DNA from: Pullichristensenella sp963930055
GTDB taxonomy: Bacteria; Bacillota; Clostridia; Christensenellales; Aristaeellaceae
Length of the DNA: 64,000 bases
Direction of reading: 5' to 3'
Assembly: GCA_963930055.1 (NCBI GenBank)
Contig: CAWVKS010000009.1
Location: forward strand, 62,001 to 126,000
The notes under the pieces are model-generated. The model ran no database searches. It saw only the letters and a list, made by a program, of their open reading frames with translations, and was not told the DNA's origin. Every line of letters starts with the position of its first letter. The stretch's first letter is position 1. Of this stretch, positions 42,293 through 49,391 are shown piece by piece. Position numbers and translations under genes: made by a program.

Positions 42293-43314
42293 CGTGCGTG
42301 CCCCCATCCCGCCGCCAGGCGCTTTGAACGCGCGTTGGAGACGCGCGCGCCCGCGTCCGCCGTGGCCTCGGCGATCTTGCGGTCGCTGATGTACAAGCCG
42401 ACGTTGAGCCGCGAAAGGTCGTCCTCTGCTGCGCTGCCCGCCTGCGCATTCTGCGCGACGGTCGCCGCGCCCCGCGCCGGAAGGGTCGCCGCGCTTACAA
42501 GGCCGCCGGTGAGGCCGCGCATCGTGCGCTGCGCCTCGCGGATGCTCTCCTCATAGCCCAAAACGAAGCCCTCGCCGGTGAAGCGGCCCGACCGGCGGAA
42601 CACCTTCGAAGGCGAGGCGATGCCCAGCGAACGGTTGAATGCGGCGGTGACGCTGCGCGCTGCGGCGCGGGCGGCGGCGCGCATGGAGTCCACCCGGCTG
42701 TTGAAACCCGATGTCCAGCCGATGGCGGAATTGCGCCCCGCCGCCGCCATGGCGGAGGAAACGTCCATAGCCGCGGGCACGCCCGCCGCGGCCGCCCTCC
42801 CGGCCTCCGAAAGAGCCGGTGCGGTCGCCGCCAATCCCTGCGCGCCCGCCATGCCCGCCAGCGCAAGCCCTTCCGAGAGCCGCGCGGCAAATCCCTCCCA
42901 GTCCACGCCCTCGAAGCCGGGGCGCAGGTAGCCGTCGTTGAGCGCGGCGCGCAGCGTCTCCGCCGCGGCGGAAAAGTCCGCCTGCATGGAGGCAAGCGCG
43001 CCTTCCAGCAGCGCGCCGACATTGGGCAGGGCGCCCGAGAGCGCAATGGAGGGCGCTTCCAGCGCCGACGCGCCGCTCCAGGCGCGCGCAACCGTTTCCG
43101 CCAGGCGCGCGGCCTGCCGCGCCAGTTCTTCCCCGTCGCCAGACAGGCCAAAACCGTCCGACGCGCCCAGCGCAGCGCTGAAGGCCGTACCTGCGAGCGA
43201 CGCCGCCGCCGTGAGGCCGTCCAGCGCAGCGCGCGTTTCCTCTTCCAAAGAGGCGAGCGTGCGCATAAAGTCGCTGTCGTCGCCGGTGATGCGAATGGTG
43301 ATGCCGTCCGCCAT
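42289..43314 (-). CDS. Short phage tape-measure-type protein
   Basis: 341 residues. The C-terminal region has the tape-measure hallmark LGIASPSKVFRRSGRFTGEGFVLGYEESI. The rest is alanine-rich and helical (for example AARLAETVARAWSGASALEA) and lacks the long hydrophobic segments of larger tape measures. Tape measures set tail length and are ejected with DNA. At roughly 1.5 angstrom per residue this one fits a tail of only about 50 nm, short for a siphovirus. The N-terminus MADGITIRITGDDSDF resembles the start of normal tape measures, so the middle rather than the ends is missing. It may be an internal deletion or a truly short-tailed particle. Confidence 0.82.
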   Translation of the reverse strand: MADGITIRITGDDSDFMRTLASLEEETRAALDGLTAAASLAGTAFSAALGASDGFGLSGDGEELARQAARLAETVARAWSGASALEAPSIALSGALPNVGALLEGALASMQADFSAAAETLRAALNDGYLRPGFEGVDWEGFAARLSEGLALAGMAGAQGLAATAPALSEAGRAAAAGVPAAMDVSSAMAAAGRNSAIGWTSGFNSRVDSMRAAARAAARSVTAAFNRSLGIASPSKVFRRSGRFTGEGFVLGYEESIREAQRTMRGLTGGLVSAATLPARGAATVAQNAQAGSAAEDDLSRLNVGLYISDRKIAEATADAGARVSNARSKRLAAGWGHAR

Positions 43315-43326
43315 GCCGTTTCCCTC

Positions 43327-43740
43327 CTATCCCTCCGTCTCTTCCTCGGGCGCGCCCGAACCGCGCAGCAGCGCGGCCAGCTCCATCAGCGGGCGGATCG
43401 CCCCGGCCAGCTCTTGCAGCTCCGCGGCCAACGCCCGCGTGCGCTCCGCGCGCTTCAGGCGTCCCGGCGCTTCCAGCGCGGCGAGCACGCCGTAATAGAT
43501 GGCGTCCAGGCGGTCGAGATCTTCCCCGCCGCCTTTGGGGAACAGCTCCCGCGCCGCCTGACGCCCCAGCAACAGGGAAAGCTGCTCCATCTCCACCCGG
43601 TGATGCGGCCTGCCCTCGCGCATGCCCGCTTCCTCGGCGCGCCGCAGCTTTTCCACCAGTCTCGCCGTGCGCGGCATGAGGGGGTACTCCCTCCCCTCGA
43701 TCTCCACGCGCACGGGCGTGGCCTGTGTGTCAATGCGCAT
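43327..43740 (-). CDS. Phage tail assembly chaperone-like protein
   Basis: 137 residues, starting MRIDTQATPVRVEIEGREYP behind AAAGGAGAAGAAC. It is mostly helical and charged (LVEKLRRAEEAGMREGRPHH, LKRAERTRALAAELQELAGAI). It sits between the Gp15-like gene and the tape-measure gene, where chaperones that coat the tape measure are encoded. It overlaps the end of the Gp15-like gene by 11 bases in another frame but has its own ribosome binding site, so no programmed frameshift is needed. The name is based on position and size; the family is not recognised from sequence. Confidence 0.55.
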   Translation of the reverse strand: MRIDTQATPVRVEIEGREYPLMPRTARLVEKLRRAEEAGMREGRPHHRVEMEQLSLLLGRQAARELFPKGGGEDLDRLDAIYYGVLAALEAPGRLKRAERTRALAAELQELAGAIRPLMELAALLRGSGAPEEETEG

Positions 43741-44356
43741 GTTCTTCTCCTTTCCCGCCGTCGCCGGCGGCGGCGCGCAGCGCCTCCAGTTGCCGCCTTT
43801 CCTCCGCCGTGGGTTTGCGGGGCAGGCGCACGCGGCGACGCGCCAGGCGCGCTTCCCGGCCCGCGTCGCGGCAGGCGCGCAGGCGCACGGCGCGCAAAAT
43901 GGCGTGGTCGCCGCACAGGGCGCGCACGCGCAGAAGGAACTCCCACCAGTGGAACGGCTCCGCGCGCCGGTAGGAAAGGTCTATGCCGAACTGTTCCCCG
44001 ATGGCCAGCACCAGATCGTTGATGTCATAGTCGAGGCTGAGCAGCTCCTCGCCCTCCCCGTCGTCGCCCGCGCCCTCGCCGACCATGGTGGGATAGCCGC
44101 GGGCAAAGTCCATCATCGCCCGCAGCACGGCGGCGGACGGCCTGCCCAGCGGGCGGCCAAAGGCCAGGCGCTGCATTTCCGCCAGCACGCGCGCGTTGGA
44201 ACGCGCCTCCTCCAGCGTGCCGACAGTGGGGTACAATTCCCGCGCCAGGTCGAGCACGTCGATCCAGGTGCGGAAATCCACGTTTACAGGATAGGACGCG
44301 CCGCCGATGCAGATGGCCTCGGGCGGCGCGTCCTGCGCGTAATTGGGGCGAAACAT
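43730..44356 (-). CDS. Phage Gp15-family tail protein
   Basis: 208 residues from the ATG at 44356 (MFRPNYAQDAPPEAI), which overlaps the stop of the major tail gene by one base (TGATG); longer frames extend into that gene and are rejected. SLDYDINDLVLAIGEQFGIDLS and FHWWEFLLRVRALCGDH are the core of the Gp15 family known from Listeria phage A118 and relatives, which lies between the major tail protein and the tape measure and is thought to act in tail assembly. The C-terminal 60 residues are highly basic (REARLARRRVRLPRKPTAEERR). Confidence 0.82.
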   Translation of the reverse strand: MFRPNYAQDAPPEAICIGGASYPVNVDFRTWIDVLDLARELYPTVGTLEEARSNARVLAEMQRLAFGRPLGRPSAAVLRAMMDFARGYPTMVGEGAGDDGEGEELLSLDYDINDLVLAIGEQFGIDLSYRRAEPFHWWEFLLRVRALCGDHAILRAVRLRACRDAGREARLARRRVRLPRKPTAEERRQLEALRAAAGDGGKGEEHAH

Positions 44357-44835
44357 CAGTCCGCGGTGAAGGTGGGCGCGCCGGCGGTAAACGTCGCCGA
44401 GCCGTGGGAGACGTCCCCGGCGAAGGAGAGGCTGAAGGAGAGCTTCTTCTCCACCGCGTCGTAGTTTGCAAAGGACACCGTGCAATCCACCTTCCAGGCC
44501 ACGAAAGCCCCGTCCGCGCCCTCCGCCGCCTTGGGAAAGACGAAGAGCACCGGCCGTACCGCCGAAGAGCCGGTGGGCAGGGCGTTCATCAGCGTGAACA
44601 TGTAGTCAAACAGGTCGTCGCCCTCCTCCAGCTGCGTTTCCTGTTCCATCGAAGGTTTATAGTATTTGAGCACGTCGCTGGGGAACTGCTGGTCGATGAA
44701 GTCGAGCGTCTCCACCTCGGGGTTGAAGGCGAGGTCAAAGACGGTGGACTTGCGCAGCCGCGCCCAGTCCGGCGCGGACGGCGTTTCCGAGGTGTCGATA
44801 AAGAGCATGGAATTCTGCTTTTCCCAGGTAGCCAT
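44356..44835 (-). CDS. Phage major tail (tube) protein
   Basis: 159 residues (MATWEKQNSMLFIDTSETP). The pattern of a small beta-rich protein with FNPEVETLDFIDQQFPSDVLKYYKPSM, followed by VDCTVSFANYDAVEKKLSFSLSFAGDVSHGSATF, is typical of the tail tube proteins of A118/SPP1-like siphoviruses. Hexameric rings would stack to make the tail tube. It follows the connector genes and precedes the chaperones, the canonical position. The ribosome binding site AAAAGGAGTG lies just before the ATG. Confidence 0.8.
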   Translation of the reverse strand: MATWEKQNSMLFIDTSETPSAPDWARLRKSTVFDLAFNPEVETLDFIDQQFPSDVLKYYKPSMEQETQLEEGDDLFDYMFTLMNALPTGSSAVRPVLFVFPKAAEGADGAFVAWKVDCTVSFANYDAVEKKLSFSLSFAGDVSHGSATFTAGAPTFTAD

Positions 44836-44841
44836 GGCTTG

Positions 44842-45291
44842 TCACTCCTTTTCATAGCGGATGCGGATCTGCAACATGTATTTCGCGCCGCCCTCGTCCC
44901 AGGCGCTGAAAAAATCGCCGCCGGGCAGCACCTCGACACGCAGCGGCGTGCAACCCGCGGGCAGCGCGGGGTACTGTCCCTGCGCGTCCCGCGCCGCGAC
45001 CCAGCCGGCCAGTTTCGCCAGACCGTCGAGCGCTTCAAGGTTCTCCCGATCGTCCGGGGCGGCGGTGTAAAGGCAGAAGCGGACGATGGTGAGGTCGTAA
45101 TTGCGGATGGATGAGCCGTCCACGAACTCCGTTTCCGCGCTGTCCATGCAGGCGGTCACCGGCACGAGCAGCGTACCGCCCTCCCGCGCGGTGGCGAAGC
45201 CGAAAAACAGCTCGCCGACATAGGGGCAGGTGAGCAGCCAATCCCACACGGCCTCGTGCATGGTCGTTGGGATAGCCTGTCCGTCGGGCAT
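44842..45291 (-). CDS. Phage minor capsid/tail completion protein
   Basis: 149 residues (MPDGQAIPTTMHEAVWDWLL). Sequence style and place (fourth of four small genes between capsid and major tail protein) match the minor-capsid 3/tail-terminator group of Listeria A118-like phages, which joins the head-closure complex to the tail. The block GGAKYMLQIRIRYEKE at the C-terminus is typical. The name rests mainly on gene order. Confidence 0.65.
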   Translation of the reverse strand: MPDGQAIPTTMHEAVWDWLLTCPYVGELFFGFATAREGGTLLVPVTACMDSAETEFVDGSSIRNYDLTIVRFCLYTAAPDDRENLEALDGLAKLAGWVAARDAQGQYPALPAGCTPLRVEVLPGGDFFSAWDEGGAKYMLQIRIRYEKE

Positions 45292-45306
45292 GGTATCCCT
45301 CCTTTC

Positions 45307-45660
45307 TCAGCGGCCAAGGCGCAGGCCGCCTTCGTCGATAAAGTTCTGCAGGCGGCGCAAAAGCTCCGGCTTCAGCGTCTTTTCTGCGGCCCCGTCCCAA
45401 CGGGCGACGGCCAGCGGATGCCTGTCGCGGCGGAAATTGAGCCCTTCGCCCAGATAGACGCGGCGGGCGTATGGGGCGCGGTGCTCGATGGTTCCCGGGC
45501 CAAAGCGCACGTCGCGCAAAAGGCGGCCCGTGTCCATGGGCACGTAGGGCGCGTAAAGCGCGTGCCATTCGCGCGCCGCGCGCGTCCAGAATTCGGCGCT
45601 TTGCAGCTTTTTGCGGTACTTCATCGCGTCCACGCCGCCCGCGTCGCAGGTAAAGCGCAT
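45307..45660 (-). CDS. Phage minor capsid protein 2-like connector
   Basis: 117 residues (MRFTCDAGGVDAMKYRKKLQ). The phrase YVPMDTGRLLRDVRFGPGTIEHRAPYARRVYLGEGLNF is typical of minor-capsid 2/HK97 gp10-like proteins, which complete the neck: VPxDTGxL and APYAxxxY are the recognisable anchors, and HPLAVARWDGAAEK matches the usual NPLAxxxWDxxA. It lies third among the connector genes. Confidence 0.78.
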   Translation of the reverse strand: MRFTCDAGGVDAMKYRKKLQSAEFWTRAAREWHALYAPYVPMDTGRLLRDVRFGPGTIEHRAPYARRVYLGEGLNFRRDRHPLAVARWDGAAEKTLKPELLRRLQNFIDEGGLRLGR

Positions 45661-45678
45661 GGCTTTCCCTCCTTCCTG

Positions 45679-46137
45679 TCAAGGCCGGTGGCCGCGCTGC
45701 ACGGCGCTGCCCCAGGAGGAGCGCGCCACGTAGTGCGCGAGGCCGGGGACGGCCGTGTTCTCCTTGGCGCTCTGCACCACCATCGCCCCGCCGCGCTCGT
45801 ACTTTTTCAGCAGCGCCGCGGCGGAAAAGCCGTCCGTGATCTCGTCCTCCACCGCGCCGTAGACGAGTATGTCCCCCGCCGCAAGGGTGAACGTCCCTTC
45901 CGGCGCGCCCCGCGCGTCCCATTCGCCGGGCGGCAGGTAGTCCAAGCTGGCGGGGATGCGGCAGACGACGCTGGCGGCGTAACGCACGATGCCGTCGTCG
46001 CGCACGCGCTCGTGGGCGCGCACCCAACTGCAGCCATGCAAAACGCGCCTGCGCCAGACCTCGCGCGTTCTGCCATCCTCGCCGACGACGCGGCGGCGGT
46101 TGTAGAGCGTCACCGTCTCCCGCGCGAAGGGGATCAT
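45679..46137 (-). CDS. Phage minor capsid protein 1-like head-closure protein
   Basis: 152 residues (MIPFARETVTLYNRRRVV). TVTLYNR near the N-terminus, a cysteine in HGCSWVRAHERV, and YLPPGEWDARG, TFTLAAGDILVYGAVEDEIT fit the minor-capsid 1 group encoded between the adaptor and the neck genes of A118-like phages. It overlaps the preceding connector gene by four bases (ATGA). Confidence 0.72.
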   Translation of the reverse strand: MIPFARETVTLYNRRRVVGEDGRTREVWRRRVLHGCSWVRAHERVRDDGIVRYAASVVCRIPASLDYLPPGEWDARGAPEGTFTLAAGDILVYGAVEDEITDGFSAAALLKKYERGGAMVVQSAKENTAVPGLAHYVARSSWGSAVQRGHRP

Positions 46138-46499
46138 GATTCCGCCCCCGCATAGAGAAGGGAAGTGCCGTCTGCCGTCCTTTCGCCGACGAGGTATTCG
46201 CGGGCGACCTGCGCCCAGCGCCCAGACAAAGAGCCGCCGCGCGCGGCATAGGTGACGCTGACGCCGTCGTTGACGAGCGAAGTCACCTCGCGCCCTTCGT
46301 CCCCCTCCTCCACGTGCATGGCGGCGACGAGGGCGAACACGGCCCGCTCCACCGCCTCGCGCGGGGGCGATTCCCGGCGCGCGCGGCCATGGGTGAGAGC
46401 GTCCACCACCTTGGAAGCGCGCATCTCCAGGGGCGAAAACGCCGCCTCCGTAAGTTCGCCGCCCAGCTGCTGATAGCGCGCGTAGGTCAAAAGCGGCAT
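46134..46499 (-). CDS. Phage head-tail connector (adaptor) protein
   Basis: 121 residues (MPLLTYARYQQLGGELTEAAF). The N-terminus and the helical ALVAAMHVEEGDEGREVTSLVNDGVSVTYA are typical of gp15/gp6-like adaptors that bind under the portal. It is the first gene after the capsid, with AAGGAGGACAT before the ATG. About 150 bp of GC-rich DNA lie between it and the capsid stop (46500-46651); I see no convincing gene there. Confidence 0.72.
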   Translation of the reverse strand: MPLLTYARYQQLGGELTEAAFSPLEMRASKVVDALTHGRARRESPPREAVERAVFALVAAMHVEEGDEGREVTSLVNDGVSVTYAARGGSLSGRWAQVAREYLVGERTADGTSLLYAGAES

Positions 46500-46651
46500 A
46501 TGTCCTCCTTTCCGGGCGGCGCGGGCCGGATCGTGCCCACGCCGCCCATGGTCTTATCGCTGTCGTTTATTCCTCCCGCGAGCGCCGCCCTGCGTCCGGC
46601 TGCAAGTTCCGTTCACCACGGCGGGGTCTCCGGGCGGGCGGCGCGGCCCGG

Positions 46652-47827
46652 TCAGCCGCGGGAGAGTATGCGGGCGATGGGAATGGCGCGGTGGTCGATG
46701 AAGCCCTTGTCGCTCTGGCCGTCGTGGACGAGCGCCCAGTTGGCGCCGTTTTCCAGTTCGGCATTGGTGGGCGAAAGGGAGTTCATCGAAGCCTTGGTGA
46801 AGCTGAGGCCGCGCGGGGCGAACAATTTGCGCTGGCGGGTGATGAGCACATCCTTGCCGCCGGCGTCGCGGGGGTCGCGCCACATTTCGTTGGGCGTGCG
46901 CGCGCCGCAATCGCAGAAGTCGAACGCGCCCTCGCCGAGGATGTAGCTGCAATAGCGCTCGCCGGGCACGACGTACTGCCCTGCGGCCGCGCCGGTGGGA
47001 GAAAAGGCGGCGGAAGTGACGTCGCCGAGCTTCACCTGCGCGCCCGTGGGCGAGGCGGAATCGGCGACGATGGCAAGCGCGCCCTCGTCGCCCTCCTCGG
47101 CGGCGTAGTAGCCCTGCTCCACGCCCACGCCGTCGTCCACCAGCAGCAGGCGGCCGTTCCAGGAGGCCAGGCCCAGATCGCGGGTGACGCCGCGCTTGTC
47201 GGTGTACTTGAGGTACTCCACGGCGGCGAGGTTTTCCAGGTTCGTGGACACGGCGCTGTGGCAGACCACCACGCGGAAGATGCCCTTGTTGGCCCCGGCG
47301 GCGCGCTGGATGGCGCTGTTGAGCGTGGTCGCGCCCACGTAGGGCTCGGCGGCGGCGGTCACATCGTAGGTGTGGCGGTCGACGAACTCGGCGTTGCCCT
47401 CGCCGGTCATGGCAAACACGCCCTTGAGGATGGCAAGCAGCGTGTCCTCGTCCACGCCGTCCCAGTACTCGGCCACCTGCATGGCCACGTTGTCCATGAA
47501 GTCCGCGCCGGTGATGTCGGCGGCAAAGTCCTTCTCCTCCCACGCCTTCATGCGGCCCACGACCACCATGGACTGGGCGTAGGTGCGGGTGGAAACGGCG
47601 GTGAGGTCGGTCTCGCCGTCGTAGTTGAGGGGCTCGCCGTCGATGAGGCCGAGCATGGGCACGGTGACATAGTTGCCGCCCGCGTGGTCGCCCAGCAGCG
47701 CGCGCAGGGCGCGGCGGGGGCGCAGCACGCCGGCTTCGAGCAGCTTGTCCTGCTTGACGCGGGGCACGCGCTCCAGATACTTGCCGAACACCTCGGCGTT
47801 GAAGGTCTTGGAATCGAACTGAGGCAT
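46652..47827 (-). CDS. Phage major capsid protein
   Basis: 391 residues from the ATG at 47827 (GAAAGGAGAGACATCGC upstream). FDSKTFNAEVFGKYLERVPR at the N-terminus, GGNYVTVPMLGLIDGEPLNYDG, VVVGRMKAWEEKDFAADITG and DPRDAGGKDVLITRQRKLFAPRGLSF are features of the coat proteins of A118/TP901-like siphoviruses with the HK97 fold. No N-terminal scaffold domain is fused, in line with the separate scaffold gene upstream. A terminator-like hairpin sits just before the gene. Confidence 0.85.
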   Translation of the reverse strand: MPQFDSKTFNAEVFGKYLERVPRVKQDKLLEAGVLRPRRALRALLGDHAGGNYVTVPMLGLIDGEPLNYDGETDLTAVSTRTYAQSMVVVGRMKAWEEKDFAADITGADFMDNVAMQVAEYWDGVDEDTLLAILKGVFAMTGEGNAEFVDRHTYDVTAAAEPYVGATTLNSAIQRAAGANKGIFRVVVCHSAVSTNLENLAAVEYLKYTDKRGVTRDLGLASWNGRLLLVDDGVGVEQGYYAAEEGDEGALAIVADSASPTGAQVKLGDVTSAAFSPTGAAAGQYVVPGERYCSYILGEGAFDFCDCGARTPNEMWRDPRDAGGKDVLITRQRKLFAPRGLSFTKASMNSLSPTNAELENGANWALVHDGQSDKGFIDHRAIPIARILSRG

Positions 47828-47858
47828 GCGATGTCTCTCCTTTCAATGGGTCGGTAGG

Positions 47859-47886
47859 AAAAGGCCGCCCCGTGGTGGGACGGCCG
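47859..47886 (-). terminator. Terminator-like hairpin before the capsid gene
   Basis: On the minus strand GGCCGTCCC (47878-47886) pairs with GGGGCGGCC (47863-47871), followed by TTTT (47859-47862). It lies 32 bases upstream of the capsid ATG inside the late operon, so it may attenuate, or serve as an mRNA processing or stability element. Confidence 0.7.
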
Positions 47887-48149
47887 CAGCGTGCTGAAAA
47901 GCCCGCAGGTCAGGGAAGCAAAAATCGCGGCTGATTTTCTGTCAGGGCGGTTTTGCGTTTGCGGGCTTGATCGGCGCTCTGCGACCGTTCCGATCGGGAC
48001 GGCCTGCGCGAACGCCCGCCCGGCCCGAAGGGGGTGACGGGCGGGACGGGCGGCGCGGTCAAAAGGGTCGCGCGCAGGGGGCGCTCAAAAAGCGGCGCGC
48101 GCGGGGGCCGCCGGACAGGGCGCGCGGATGTCCGCGAAGCGCGGCGCGC
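47887..48149. other. Gene-free stretch between scaffold and capsid genes
   Basis: Very GC-rich sequence with several imperfect palindromes (for example around 48025-48050 and 48125-48140). Open frames here lack ribosome binding sites and typical codon use. I see nothing else that can be supported. Confidence 0.5.
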
Positions 48150-48662
48150 TCACTCCGCCAGGTAGCGGCGGGCGCGCTCCGGCTCGCGCTGGGCAAAGAG
48201 GAACTGTTCGTAGAGCGGCAGGGCGCGGAAGGCCTCGCCGCCGCTGGCGCGCTCCAGCTCCGCCGCCTCGGGCGCGGGCAGGGGCGGCGGCGAGTTCTGG
48301 GCGGCGAAGCAGTTTTTCTCCCGCGTGAGGGCGGAAAACACCTCCGCATCGCTCTTTCCAAAGTTGGCCGCATCCTCGAGCGCGGCGGCAAAATCGGCAA
48401 GCAGGCCTCTGCGCACGTACTCGTGCAGAAATTCCCGATCTCCCGCGGCGACCTCAAAGCGCCGCTCCACCTCCGCGCGACGCCGCGCCTCCTCGTCCGC
48501 CGCCATGCGCGCCTGTTCCCCGGCGCGGAAGCGCTCCACCTCCGCGCGCAGCGTCTCCAATTCCGCGCGCGCCGCTTCCAGCGCCGCGCGCGCGTCCTCC
48601 TCCGCAGGGAGCGCCTCCACCGTCATCTCCCCGACGGCATTCTGCAAAACTTCCCCGGACAT
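48150..48662 (-). CDS. Phage scaffold-like protein
   Basis: 170 residues from the ATG at 48662 (MSGEVLQNAVGEMTVEAL), just after AAGGAGG; longer in-frame readings run through two terminator hairpins and the structured RNA and are rejected. Residues 22-70 form a strong coiled coil (ARAALEAARAELETLRAEVE). Small acidic coiled-coil proteins encoded directly before the capsid gene act as internal scaffolds for head assembly; the C-terminal LPLYEQFLFAQREPERARRYLAE is typical of their ends. The place between portal region and capsid supports this. Confidence 0.75.
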   Translation of the reverse strand: MSGEVLQNAVGEMTVEALPAEEDARAALEAARAELETLRAEVERFRAGEQARMAADEEARRRAEVERRFEVAAGDREFLHEYVRRGLLADFAAALEDAANFGKSDAEVFSALTREKNCFAAQNSPPPLPAPEAAELERASGGEAFRALPLYEQFLFAQREPERARRYLAE

Positions 48663-48695
48663 ACATCCTCCTTCCCCCGCCGTCCCGCGGCAGGC

Positions 48696-48720
48696 AAAAG
48701 CCGCGCCTGCGTGGGCGCGG
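48696..48720 (-). terminator. Second terminator-like hairpin before the scaffold gene
   Basis: On the minus strand CCGCGCC (48714-48720) pairs with GGCGCGG (48701-48707), followed by CTTTT. It is the second hairpin with a T-tract in 80 bp, 34 bases before the scaffold ATG. Confidence 0.65.
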
Positions 48721-48739
48721 CCTGCGTCGTTTGGGCATG

Positions 48740-48910
48740 AAAAGACCGCCTCGCTTGCGACGGGGCGGTCCATGTCGGTCGTATTTGCTTTGCGCACCTT
48801 CATGAGTTCTTGGCAGGCGCGGCATCCTCCTGCATCTCTCGGGTTTCCCCTGTCCTACCATCGGCGCGTGGTCGCCGCGAAATTTACCACCTCAAGAACT
48901 CCTTTGGTGC
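48740..48910 (-). ncRNA. Structured RNA of unknown class with its own promoter and terminator
   Basis: Predicted transcript of about 170 nt. Its ends pair: GCACC (48906-48910) with GGTGC (48794-48798), then GAGTTCTTG (48893-48901) with CAAGAACTC (48804-48812), separated by small internal loops AAAG and ATGAA. Inside are GTGGT/ACCAC (48886-48890 with 48868-48872), GGG-GAAA-CCC (48841-48850) and GCAGG/CCTGC (48829-48833 with 48813-48817). After the domain comes an intrinsic terminator: GACCGCC (48764-48770) with GGCGGTC (48744-48750), an inner TCGC-AA-GCGA hairpin, and TTTT. Promoter, nested helices and terminator together say RNA gene or riboswitch-like leader. It matches no class I know from memory. 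Confidence 0.7.
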
Positions 48911-48916
48911 ATCTTC

Positions 48917-48945
48917 ATTATATCATGATTCAGGGCGTTTGTAAA
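48917..48945 (-). promoter_or_regulatory. Promoter of the structured RNA and scaffold/capsid genes
   Basis: On the minus strand TTTACA (48940-48945), 17-bp spacer, TATAAT (48917-48922). It lies within the 3' end of the nuclease gene. Start expected near 48910. Confidence 0.85.
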
Positions 48946-49321
48946 GAATCTTTCGATTCTTCACGTTTTGTCTCCACTTCTGCCCGTTCGTTTTCCAAAA
49001 CGTCAGGATCGAGTTTTTGTATCGAGAATCATCTTTGGACGTCTTCAACCGTAATATAAGGCGAAAGCGCAGACCCTCCTCCGATACTTCCTTAAGAATC
49101 AAGGCAGTATTTGGCCCATCCTCCAAAATATAATCAGGTTGTTCCAAGGCCATACGCATATAAGAGCAGTATCTTTCATAATCGTTTGGATGGTGCTCTT
49201 TGATGTGCATGACTCTTTCGTTTGTGATAATAACTTCATCTGTCGTTATATCCTTTGTGACGCACGAATAGATGTTTATATCTATTCTTGTAATATACTC
49301 CACGCCGCCACCGCCATCCAT
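48923..49321 (-). CDS. PBECR-type phage nuclease (moron), possible toxin
   Basis: 132 residues if started at the ATG at 49321; a GTG at 49303 with GGCGGTGG before it is an alternative. The sequence IITNERVMHIKEHHPNDYERY, LEQPDYILEDGPNTALILKEV, RLILRLKT and YKNSILTFWKTN ... KILYKR fits the PBECR (phage-barnase-EndoU-ColicinE5/D-RelE-like) RNase fold, closest to PBECR2. These domains are usually the C-terminal toxin of MuF head-morphogenesis proteins; here the domain stands alone exactly where a MuF gene would lie after the portal gene. It is clearly AT-richer than neighbouring phage genes and has its own promoter, the features of a moron. Target RNA and immunity are unknown. Confidence 0.72.
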   Translation of the reverse strand: MDGGGGVEYITRIDINIYSCVTKDITTDEVIITNERVMHIKEHHPNDYERYCSYMRMALEQPDYILEDGPNTALILKEVSEEGLRFRLILRLKTSKDDSRYKNSILTFWKTNGQKWRQNVKNRKILYKRPES

Positions 49322-49334
49322 CGTAGATGGATAC

Positions 49335-49363
49335 AGTATACCATGCCGCCCGCCGTTTTTCAA
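49335..49363 (-). promoter_or_regulatory. Promoter of the PBECR nuclease gene
   Basis: On the minus strand TTGAAA (49358-49363), 17-bp spacer, TATACT (49335-49340) with a TGG extension. It starts 29 bases after the portal stop codon, giving a very short leader (under 10 nt to the ATG, about 25 nt to the alternative GTG). Confidence 0.8.
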
Positions 49364-49391
49364 CGCGGGCGATGACCCTCATCTGCGGGTG

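Noticed and set aside
43327..44356. Programmed frameshift between the Gp15-like gene and the next chaperone gene
   Set aside because: The two genes overlap, but the second has its own good ribosome binding site and start, and no clear slippery heptamer was seen.
46554..47846. A long minus-strand frame overlapping the capsid gene
   Set aside because: It is the capsid gene in a wrong frame, highly arginine-rich; the short piece outside the capsid gene has no ribosome binding site.
48740..48910. Assignment of the structured RNA to a known riboswitch or ribozyme class
   Set aside because: I looked for hallmarks of TPP, cobalamin, FMN, SAM, glycine, guanidine, hammerhead and HDV-like RNAs and found none that fit.
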